Assembly (NCBI GenBank): GCA_964016875.1
Contig: OZ024724.1
Span: 32,139,786 to 32,203,785 of the forward strand
Origin: Fallopia convolvulus
Lineage: Eukaryota; Streptophyta; Magnoliopsida; Caryophyllales; Polygonaceae
Direction: 5' to 3'
DNA: 64,000 nt
The position numbers and the translations under genes are program-made. Below the pieces are notes generated by a model. It was not told where the DNA came from, searched no databases, and saw only the letters and a list, made by a program, of their open reading frames with translations. Shown in pieces: positions 54,730 to 64,000 of the stretch (positions are counted from its first letter, which is position 1; every line of letters starts with the position of its first letter).

Positions 54730-56174
54730 CAATCACTAAACACTAATCAAAACCAAACAACCATACTCATCAAGTAAATAGCCATCATCTTAAAAGCAAC
54801 TTCAAGACATAGCAGAAAATAGCAAATGACTATTAACGTCATCACACATATATGAACACTTAATAGACATAAGCAAATACAATCCAACCTAAACTCATAG
54901 AAATTGGAACTTATATCACAAAACTCTCTACCCAAGACTTGTCAAAACAAGCAAAAATTATCAAGAAGAACTTAGGCTCAATGAAAAACTTCATAGAAGC
55001 TTCCATTCGGTTGGGTTGCAATGGGGCTTGGTAAAAACAATAAGGCGTGGAAAATATTTTTGCTATGTGATCCTAATAATATCTGGGAATCAAAGACTCC
55101 TAAAAACTCTCACATTGACAAAACTCTCAAAAAGAACATACCAAACTCACTTCTCTTCATTCACTTTTTCTTTCACTCACCCAACATATCCTAGAAAGTC
55201 TCATAAAACAATTCAAAAAGAATCTCTGGCTTATCTTTAAACACTATGCACATCTCTTTTTTCATTTTCCTTATATTTCTTTCAAATCCTCTTTTTTTCT
55301 TTTTTTTTTCTTGCGCTGCCTCGTTAACGAGCCAACAGGGTCGTTAACGAGCTTCATCGTGTACACTTTCTTCTTCTTTTTTCTTCCAACAACCAACTTC
55401 CTTTTTGTGCATCCTTTCTTACCAAGAGATCTCTTTTACAAAATAAAAAAAAGAGACTTCCAATCTACCCTTCCCAACAACCCTTGATTTCGAACCAATT
55501 ATAACATCTTTCACTCAACAAAATAGACCTCTCCAATCTAAGTTTCAATCCCCGGATAGGGTCAAGCTTATCTCGGCTAGGGAATATTTTTGTGGAGCTA
55601 AAATAAAAGGCTTCAGGCTCAAATTGGCTTCAAAAAGAGGGATAACCATCACAGTTCCAAGAGATAATATGCATATAGAGAGTAAATCACACAAGAAAAG
55701 AAGAGGGATAATTGATGTTCTCCCTATAAGGCCAAAAAAACTCACAAGGTCAAATTTTTGTTGGATTGCATCACTTATGCTAAAATTTATACACTCTCAA
55801 TTTCATCAAATGCTATTCCTCTATAAAAACAACTTCAAATTGAGAATCAGGCTATACTATCAAAGACATGCTTGCAAGGAATTATATGATCATGCTAGCA
55901 ACTACTATCATAGAACCACAAGAAAAAGGGTATCTATCAATTCTTAAAATCTTTTTTTTTGAATTTTCAAAATTTTTTCATATTTTTTTGTGATTTTTGA
56001 TTTTTATGAAACAAAGAACTACTAAAAATAAGCTTTCTACCCTTTCCTACCCCATAATTAAAATTACAATGTCCCCATTGAAATAAAAATAAGCAGAAGA
56101 AAAGAACAGAAAAAGAAAGAAAAGAAAAACTTACAAGATTTTGAAAGCAGAAAAAAAACAACTCTTAAACTGAA
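54730..56174 (-). other. Element D tail with internal hairpin
   Basis: Non-coding. CAATG-GGGA-CATTG (minus, 56067-56080) followed by TAATTTTAATTATGGGGTAGG. Palindrome pair at 55319-55352. Empty site for the hAT MITE of C at about 55645. T-rich simple sequence at 55295-55310. Confidence 0.6.
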
Positions 56175-57737
56175 TCAACGTTGTGGTGCAAATTGGTGCT
56201 CAAAGTTCCCCATGAAGTCATACATCGTCCTCCAGCGCTCTGTATCATCCACCTCCCTCTGCTGATGCCTCGCATCATCCAACGCCATGCGAGCAGAATA
56301 GACACTCTCCCACCTATCCATCCTCTGGTGAATGTGTATCTGCAGAAGGTTAAGCTGCTGCATTTGAGCAGAAACATCTTCGACCCATGGAGGCGGGATA
56401 CTCGATCTAGTGTAAGCAGGCTGTGGAGGTGGTTGATAGTTGTTGTGAGGCTGGAAATGGTCTTGAAAAATTACCGGATTGTAGGGCATAAGACCATAAG
56501 ATGGTGGCTCGGTAGGTGGCTGCGGGGGGTCGTTACCGAAGTTGTGTGCCTCGGTAGTAGCCTCGGTAGAAGCCTCGAAGTGGTCGTTAGCGACCCGGGT
56601 AGGCTCGTTAAAGAAGATGTTGTTGCCCAGAATCTCAGTGTCGAGGTCATCTTCCCCGATGTCGAGCTCTTCCATACTTGCCTCGGTAGCTTCCTCAGTC
56701 TCATCAACATCTTCTTCCATAGCATCTTCCTCCCTCTCAAACCGTGACTCACATGGCCTTAGTGAGGGCTCATCTTGTGGCTTGTGCTCTAACGGGAATG
56801 CATGACCCATCCATGACTCATACCAATTCGGTACGTATAGCAGCTCCAAGCTTGATAAGGTGGGCGTTACATTTCGGCCTTGAACTTTGGTAGTATACCC
56901 GCCCTGAACCTGAGTAAAGATGCCGGAGCTAAACCAGTAGTTCCTATTGAGAAATTGAGCACGGGACGACGTGTAGAGCGAGACATCGACCCCTAGATTG
57001 GTCGCCAAGAGATTGACCAAGTTTCAACACCATACTTCTTTTGACTTCATCCCTTGCTTCTCCACATATTGTAACCATTCATACCCCAAATTCAATGGGT
57101 CAGGCTCCTCAAATAGTATGGTTCGGAGGCATGCAAATTCCGTCCTTGTTGGCCTATTCAACTCTTTCTTGGGCCAAAATGTAGCGGCTAGGACTCGGAG
57201 GATGATCCGGAAAATGGGGTTGATGATGCTTGCCCCGGAAAGTGCTGCGGCGGAAGGATCTACTTTCCCGGTGAAGTAGCTCCAAGTTCTTGTCACCTTG
57301 TAGTCCTTAAGATTGTAGTCCCGAGAAGGATTTGGGAGCTCGAGGATACCATTGAATTCCGCCATAGTGAACTCACGTCTCACATTAATGAGCCTGAATC
57401 TGATTCTTCCTTCCGAAGTCTTGGTCGGGAATCTTGTCTCCAACGTGGCCAGAAACTCTAAAGTGAGAGCCGGGAAGTATGGTACCTCTTCCTTCTTCAG
57501 CAAGTAAGGTACGCCAAGAATAGAAAAGGCCTCTTTGACATCTTCATACAGCCTCATCGCGTTAGCACTCGACCTCGAAAACCTCCGAGTGTAGTGGTCC
57601 TTGTCTAATATAGCATTGTACCGGTCAGCTTGTGCTTGAGTGCGCATGATCACATTATCTATGCGCGGAGGAGATGGGGACCGTTCAGTCCTCTTCTTCT
57701 CGTCAGCTCTTATTGTAGCTCGGCTAGAACTTGCCAT
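56175..57737 (-). pseudogene. ORF3 of element D (Athila ORF-1/env-like), one stop
   Basis: One frame of about 520 codons from MASSSRATIRADEKKRTER to APQR, broken only by TGA at 57021-57023. N-terminal half: YFPALTLEFLATLETRF, IRFRLINVRREFTMAEFNGIL, ILRVLAATFWPKKELNRP. After the stop: LLATNLGVDVSLYTS, LLYVPNWYESW, then an acidic linker (EEDAMEEDVDETEEATEAS), the palindrome-encoded part, a Pro-rich region and a coiled end (LQIHIHQRMDRWESV). No membrane segment is apparent. It is the best-preserved ORF3 in the window. Confidence 0.8.
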
Positions 57738-58897
57738 ATAGACCTACAAAAATTTGAATTGACAAAGATAAGATCCATACAAATCAATAGAAAAAGAGAC
57801 TCCATACTTGCTCTCAAAATCGCTCTTGAAGTGCCTCGTTAACGACCCCCTTGGGGTCAGTAACGAGTCTGGACTGGTGTTTTGGACTAGACAAATTGCA
57901 GGGTCGTTAACGAGCCTGGACAGGTCGTTAACGAGCCTGTATGAGAACTAGTTCGCAGTTTCCGAGTGCAAAATACTAAAACATTTAGCCATAAATCAAG
58001 CATGCATTACACACAATCCTACATAAGACACACAATCGGATATATGCACCCCATACTTGCTCGATTACCCATCCCAAACATGGTCAAATTGCCCAAAACT
58101 CATCTTGAAGATCAAACAATTCTTGAATCAAGGTAATTCACGCTTTTCCTAATCAAACTTCAATGGAAAATCAAGCAAGAACAACCAAACAAAATCAAGA
58201 TCAACTACCAATTTATGAAGTAATAAACTTATTGAACAAGAATAAACATGCCTTTCGATCCACTATACAAGCACGATCTAGATATGAAAATTTCGACCCT
58301 ATAGATTTTGAATCATGCAAATAGAGATTTAGGGTTTAGAAATCATACCGTTAGATTTAGAAATTGAAGAACAAAGATCGAATGTGAGGGGTGGTTAACG
58401 AGCTTGGTTCTCGCCGGTAACGAATGCGAGAGATTCGGGTTCGTTAACATGGTTGAGTTCCAAGAGTAGGGTGATGGTGCGATTTCCGGTCGGTAGAGGG
58501 AAATACCGGTAGGATTTTTGGAGAGATTAAGCTTTTGGATTGAGAATTTGAGAGTGGAATTTTGGGAATTTTGGAAGGGTTTTATAGGAGAGGGCTAGAG
58601 GTAGAGGAAGAGGGTGAAAGGGTGGCACATATATATGGTAAAGATATATGATAGATTAGGTTAGAAAAACTTACCTGCCCGTTTCCTCTTTCAGGTCGCC
58701 GAACTAGGTCGTTAACGACCCTGGGTGGGGTCGTTAACGAGCCTGCGTAACCTCTTTCAAGTGATTTTTCGAGCCCAACTCCTGTTTCAGGTTAGCCTAA
58801 AAACAATTCTACCTTGCTATCCTTAAAACTACTAAAAACTCAAAAGAAAGCTAGGAAAAAGATCTAAAAAGAAAGAAAAACTAAACTATACTAAAAG
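57738..58897 (-). other. Leader between post-pol hairpin and ORF3 of element D
   Basis: Non-coding, with palindrome pairs at 57838-57873, 57901-57940 and 58707-58744 and single copies near 58395 and 58442. Equivalent to the leader of B and C. Confidence 0.5.
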
Positions 58898-58911
58898 CGG
58901 GTTGCCTCCCG
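58898..58911 (-). other. Post-pol hairpin of element D
   Basis: Minus strand CGGG-AGGCAA-CCCG, preceded by AAAAATAGCGCTTA. It lies 45 bases after the pol stop codon, matching the spacing in B. Confidence 0.6.
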
Positions 58912-58955
58912 TAAGCGCTATTTTTAATGTCGTCAGCCCAACGTACTTACCTCGG

Positions 58956-61900
58956 CTAGTCCGACGTTGTAAGAGCCATGGTGACTCTAATCTCTTCGTC
59001 CGGGTCGGGTTGCTCATGAAACGTTTTCAATCTATGGCCGTTAACTTTGAAGATAGCGCCTTGGTTATCTATCAACTTTACCGCTCCGTGAGGGTATATG
59101 TGGTGAACCACAAATGGCCCACTCCATTTTGTCCTTATCTTTCCTGGAAATAAACGGAGTCTAGAGTTGAAGAGAAGTACCTTATCACCAACCTCATAAG
59201 TTTTGGGCACCAGTTTCTGATCGTGCCACCGTTTGGTGCGCTCTTTGTAGATTTGAGCATTTTTGTACGCCTTAAGCCTCAGTTCCTCTAGTGCTTGCAA
59301 GTCCATGAATCGTTTTGCTTCGGCTGCGTCGAGGTTCATGTTGAGATCTTTAAGGGCCCATAATGCTTTATGCTCCATCTCGACCGGTAAAAGGCATGCC
59401 TTGACATACACTAGATTGTATGGAGTGGTGCGTAGAGGCGTCTTGTATGCTGTCCTGTATGCCCATAGAGCATCATCCAATTTGGACGACCGATCCTTCT
59501 GAGAGCAGGACATCGTCTTTTCCAATATGCTCTTGATCTGCCTATTTGAAACCTCCACTTGGCCACTAGTTTGGGGGTTGTATGGTGTTGCCACTCGGTG
59601 TGATACCCCATACTTGGCCAAAAGTGCTTCAAAACTCCGCTCAATGAAATGAGATCCACCATCACTAATGAGGACCCTTGAGACACCAAACCTGGGAAAA
59701 ATGTTAGTTTTACTGAATTTGGCCACGGTTTTGGCATCGTTGTTCCTTGTAGCAACGACTTACACCCACTTACAGACATAATCAACCGCAACCAAGATAT
59801 ACTTGTAGGGGCCCGATGCGGGAAAGGGTCCCATGAAGTCAATGCCCCATACATCGAATAACTCGACCTCTAGTATCCCGGTTAGCGGGTTCTCATGTCT
59901 CCAAGTGATGTTGCCCGAGCGTTGGCATTCATCTCATGCTGTCACATAAGCTTGTACATCTTTAAAAATGGTAGGCCAGTAGAGACCACTTTGAAGAATC
60001 TTTTCCGTGGTTTTAAATCCTTTTGCATGGCCTCCTGTAGGAAGTGCGTGAAATTGACGGATCACGCTTTCTATCTCCTCTTCTGGGACACAACGCCTAA
60101 AGAGGTGATCAATTCCTTGCTTGAACAAGTAAGGATCATCCCAATAGTACTATTTCACATCGTGAAGGAACTTCTTTTTCTTTTGTGGGGTTAGTCCCTC
60201 GGGGATTACTCCTCCTACAAGATAGTTATCAAAATCCGCAAACCAAGGGGCTTTTGACCGTCTAACAACATGAATTGATGTGAAAGAAGTAGAAGCAAGA
60301 GGCGAGGAAGGTATTAAATTGGATTGAATGAGTTCTGGTTGAGAAAACTTACTTGACTGGATCGTTACTGAATATGTTTGGGTCGTTAACGACCCTGGAG
60401 TTGATGTGGTACCCTCGGGTTCGACCTCACGTGGCTTGGTAACGAGCTTCCCGATTATTGTGTCGATTCTCTTTGAGTCTTCGCCATCGTCAACTATGCC
60501 TTCTAGCCTCGGTGGCTCGTTAACGACCCTAAAGGGGTCGGTGGTTACGAGGGCTTTTTCGAGTTCGACCTCATTCAGCATGAGGTGTTCGTCTGGTCTG
60601 GAGTCATTGATTGGCACTTCATTGTTGGATTTGGTGATATGCTCAATCGGCAGCCTTGATAGGTGATCTGCTACTAAGTTTTCTACTCCTTTTTTATCTC
60701 TGATTTCATGATCAAATTCCTGCAATAAGAGCATCCAACGAAACAATCTAGTCTTGGCGTCCTTTTTGGCCATTAAATATTTAACAGCCTCATGGTCAGT
60801 ATAAACAATCACTTTTGAACCAACAAGATAGGAACAAAATTTTTCAAAAGCAAATACCACAACGAGGAATTCCTTCTCCGTTGTGGTATACCTACTCTGC
60901 GCCTTGTCAAGTGTCTTACTTGCGTAGTAGATGGCGTGGAGCTTCTTATCCTTCTGTTGTCCTAATACTACGCCAACAACATAGTCACTAGCATCTCAGA
61001 TGATCTCAAAGGGTAAAGTCCAATCTGGGGACTGTATAATAGGGGCGGAGATGACGGCTGCTCTCAACTTGTAAAATGCTTCAAGAGATTCTGGAGACAG
61101 CTCAAACACTACATCTTTCATTAGTAGGTTAGTTAGATGTTTAGCTATCTTAGAAAAATACTGGATAAAGCGTCTATAAAAACCAGCATGCCCTAGAAAA
61201 CTCCTAATGTCCTTTACAGAAGAGGGAGGAGGTAGCTTTTCAATGAGCTCTATTTTTGCTTTATCAACTTCTATCCCCCTTTTAGAGACAAGATGTCCTA
61301 ATACTATCCCTTCTTGGACCAAAAAATGGCATTTTTCCCAATTTAGCACAAGATTGGTTTCTTCACATCTTTTAAGAACACGTGCAAGACAAGCATCAAA
61401 GGAAGAACCATAAACAGAAAAATCATCCATAAAAACCTCTACAATATCCTCTATCATATCAGAAAAGATTGTCGTCATACACCTTTGAAAGGTGGCTGGG
61501 GCATTGCAAAGCCCAAATGACATTCTTTTATAAGCAAAAGTCCCATAGGGACATGTAAAGTTAGTCTTCTCCTGATCGTCAGGATGAATGGAAATCCTCA
61601 AAAAACCTCTATAGCCATCTAAATAACAGAAATAATCATGCTGGGCTAAGGGTTTTAACACTTGATCAATGAAAGGAAGCGGAAAATGATCTTTTGTAGT
61701 AGCAGTATTAAGCTTCCTATAATACAATGCACATCCTCCAACTAGTGGTGGTCCTAGTGGGGATTAGCTCTCCCTTTTCTTTTTCTATTACGGTCATTTC
61801 TCCTTTTTTAGGAACTACATGGACCGGACTAACCCATTGGTTGTCCGATATAGGACATATGATCCCAGCATCAAGTAATTTAATGATTTCCTTTTTGACC

Positions 61901-62490
61901 ACTTCTTTCATATTAGGATTTAACCTGCGTTGATGATCTATAGAGGGTTTGTGGTTATCCTCCATGTATATTCTATGCATGCAAAGAGAAGGGGATATGT
62001 CGGTTATATCATCTAGGGAATATCCTATGGCTTTTCTATGCACCCTAAGCACATTAAGCAATTTTTCTACTTCCTCATCTTTTAATTTAGCATTAATGAT
62101 GACAGGGAAAGTAGAATTAGGGCCAAGAAATTCATACCTGAGAGAGTTCGGAAGAGGCTTCAATGTTGGGGAAGGGTCAACTGGAATGAGAATCGGTTCC
62201 TCTGGCTCCGTCTTCAACAACTCTTTAAGGTATTCAAATGTTGAAATTTCATTGTACTCGTCCAAGGTCGTTAACGATGCTGGTGGGGTTGTTAACGAAC
62301 CTGTTTCTTCTGACAGGAGAATCGGTACCGAGGTCAGAGAACTCGTTACCGAAACAGCAAGGGCTATCTCGGCCCATCTTCGACCAGAAAATTCATCATT
62401 TGATACTAATTTTCCTACAAGGTCCCCACATTCGATAAATTCATTGTGAGTGTGGAACATCTTGACTTCGGCCCTATTTGTCTCCTTCAT
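58956..62490 (-). pseudogene. pol of element D: RT, RNase H, integrase with stops
   Basis: The N-terminal linker and first RT block (SLRYEFLGPNSTFPV, KKEIIKLLDAGIICPISDNQWVSPVHVVPKKG) run to 61717, where the frame changes. From 61727 to 58956 one frame holds the rest: CYLDGYRGF, FTCPYGTFAYKRMSFGL, VEVFMDDFSVYG; RNase H (stop in place of Cys before DASDY, then VIVYTDHEAVKYLM); a long linker with palindrome-encoded peptides; integrase zinc segment with a stop in place of the third ligand Cys; WGIDFMGPF, ISDGGSHF and QVEVSNRQIK (D, D, E intact); and a C-terminal GDKVLLFNSRLRLFPGK domain. Four in-frame stops and one shift. Confidence 0.9.
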
Positions 62491-62502
62491 TGTAGGGTTG
62501 AA

Positions 62503-62925
62503 TCAAACCTCCGTCGCCTCATCTCCGATTTGGAGTCCCTTCCTAACATCAATTATGGCTCCTGCTGTGTCGAGGAATGGTCTCCCTATGGTAATAGGAA
62601 CCACCGGGTCTTCAGGTATCGCCATGACTATGAAATCATTCAGAACAAAGAACTTGCCCACTTGAACCGGAAAGTCTTCTACAACTCCTATTGTTTTGCG
62701 AACGAGCCATCTGCCATGTATAACCTCATATTGATCGGCTCCAATGGTCCCATGTTGGCATTTGACCATATTGAAAGAGGGAGTAAACATGTACTAGCTC
62801 CCAAATCACATAAAGCTTTGAATTTATGGTCGCCTATGTCAATTGTTATGGCAAATCTCCCTGGATCGCCAAGTTTCTCTGGTGAAGCGATGGATCGGAC
62901 TTCATCTTGCAGCTCTGTAATGGAT
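62503..62925 (-). pseudogene. Protease of element D, frameshift and stop
   Basis: KLGDPGRFAITIDIGDHKFKALCDLGASTCLLP contains the active site. After MADGS the frame changes near 62700 to VGKFFVLNDFIVMA and VPITIGRPFLDTAGAIIDV, ending at TGA 62503-62505. Domain complete apart from the break. Confidence 0.82.
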
Positions 62926-64000
62926 CTTTTCCTGCTAAGAATATCTTTCAAGAATTTTGTGTAAGCCGGCATTTCGCTTAGGGCCTCAGCGCATGGGATA
63001 GAAATATTAATGCATTGGAGAATCTTTACGAAACGCTTGAACTTACTCTCAGTAGAGTCCTTAGATTTCTTTGTGGGAAAAGGAAGAGATTTCACCATTC
63101 TCGACACCAATTCGGGCTCGAGAGCTGATGCTACCGGGTCGACATTAAGGTCGATTGGTATGCTCGGAGGATCGTTACCAACCCTAACGGGGTCGTTAAC
63201 GAGCTTGAGATTGGGAGAGGAGCTCAGATTAGGAAACTTCCCTTGTCTTGGGTCGTTAACGCCCATGGGAGCATCGTCACCCTAGTGTGCAGATTCAGTA
63301 ATGACTCTCTCTGGCTCATTACCGAGCTGAGTCGTGGCTTCCTCATCAGTTGTGGGGCTCTTCTCCTTAGCTTGGACACGCTTCGGTAGTGTCTTTACGC
63401 TTCTAAGGTGTACCGCTGCTATTTGTCCTCTAGGGTTCTCCTCGGGACGGCCCGAGAGTTGCCCTTGTGGCCTTGGAATCTGTGCAGCAAGGTTCCCTAG
63501 TTGGGAGTCAACACTCTTCTTCCACACATCGAACTCTCCCCATCTTTTGTTTTGATTGTTAAGGTTGGCTTGGATTCCATCAATCTTGCTATGCACCTCA
63601 TTGAATTTGTTATGGACTCCGTTGATGCCTTCTTGTTACCCTTGTCCCAATGATGGTGGTTCTTGGTAGCCTGGAGGTCGATATGGAATACGTCGGCTAT
63701 CCAGTGGAGGTGCTGCATAATTTGAATTTGGGTTTTGATTGCCCTACGTTGGATAGTTGTTTGACCTGTCAAAATTGCTAGGTTGGTTTCTATATGGACC
63801 TCTCATATAATTCACTTCAACATATGTCTCAGCGGCTCTTACCTGCTCTATGTTAGTGCAAGCAGAAGTATTATGGGCAGAAGAACCACATTCTTGACAA
63901 GTTGAGAGGACTTCAAAAACTTACCTGCTTCTTCAAGTGGTTGACCTTGTCTTGCAGAAATTGATTTTTGACATCTGGGTCAACTTCTTCCTTGTTATGC
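62926..64000 (-). pseudogene. gag of element D, C-terminal part
   Basis: Intact CCHC knuckle CQECGSSAHNTSAC (63858-63899). A Pro-rich segment, a coiled region (KIDGIQANLNNQNKRWGEF), LAAQIPRPQGQLSGRPEENPRGQIAA, a stop TAG near 63282, then the linker encoding LVNDPVRVGNDP (from a GTTAAC palindrome pair at about 63174-63204) and VKSLPFPTKKSKDSTESKFKRF before protease. The gag core is beyond the right edge of the window. Confidence 0.82.

Larger units (their letters stand above)
53399..64000 (-). mobile_element. Element D: Athila-type element with gag, pol and ORF3, right end outside window
   Basis: Minus strand: gag (from beyond 64000), protease, RT, RNase H, integrase, post-pol hairpin, leader, ORF3, tail, purine tract and 3' LTR (53399-54695). 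It is inserted in gag of E; the duplication should be CTTAT-like (53394-53398) and its second copy is outside the window. The family marker is the CGTTAACG palindrome. It differs from C in LTR and palindrome core but shares gag, ORF3 N-terminus and tail, so C and D are close relatives. Confidence 0.9.

Noticed and set aside
27758..63204. GGTACC, GTTAAC and GGGCCC sites as cloning or linker artefacts
   Set aside because: They are embedded in longer shared arms, vary by family, occur in coding linkers in frame and are found many times per element; vector linkers would not do this.

Overview
The window is repeat-rich nuclear DNA of a flowering plant, most likely a eudicot. It is AT-rich, and almost everything identifiable is a transposable element. 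Most are Ty3/gypsy elements of the Athila/Tat type, recognised by a tRNA-Asp-type primer-binding site (PBS), a CDLGAS-type protease, an envelope-like ORF3 after pol, and LTRs beginning TGAT and ending ATCA or CA. I found no intact host gene. All names A to F below are local labels.

Layout. Element A (1-5056, minus) has gag and protease but no RT or integrase. From about 7000 to 44350 lies one old plus-strand Athila-like element, F: 5' LTR end and PBS at 7860-7884, gag remnant at 8048-8860, 3' LTR start at 44050. F has been split by nested insertions. These are a copia remnant (9273-9962) next to a Pack-MULE carrying an EF-hand gene fragment (9976-11234); Helitron DNA ending at 15471, which holds a PIF/Harbinger-type element (12839-14395); full-structure Athila B (16509-27192, plus, target-site duplication CTTAT); pol-less Athila C (27586-37994, minus, duplication TGGAT), itself hit by a 175-bp hAT MITE (30196-30370); and an L1-type LINE (38624-43980, minus). 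To the right are an LTR end and RT remnant of a Del/Tekay-type gypsy element (PBS at 47574; RT to about 49745), then gag-protease element E (49746-53398, minus). Athila D (53399-64000, minus, leaving the window at the right) is inserted into the gag of E.

How the parts relate. B and D keep RT, RNase H and integrase and are plausible former helpers. A, C, E and F keep gag, or gag and protease, but not pol. All Athila coding regions carry stops or frameshifts, so none looks active as read.

Three cis-sequence patterns recur across the elements and are not explained by coding. (1) Each family carries its own 10-12 bp palindrome (GGTACC, GTTAAC, GGGCCC or CCGG core), often as two arms that could fold into a hairpin. 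The palindromes lie in LTRs, leaders and inter-domain linkers. (2) A hairpin with an AGGCAA-type loop and a covarying stem lies just after pol, or where pol should be. (3) A hairpin with an RGGA-type loop followed by a purine-rich tract occurs after ORF3 and again next to the 3' LTR. These are the best candidates for undescribed biology here. All alignments were made by eye.
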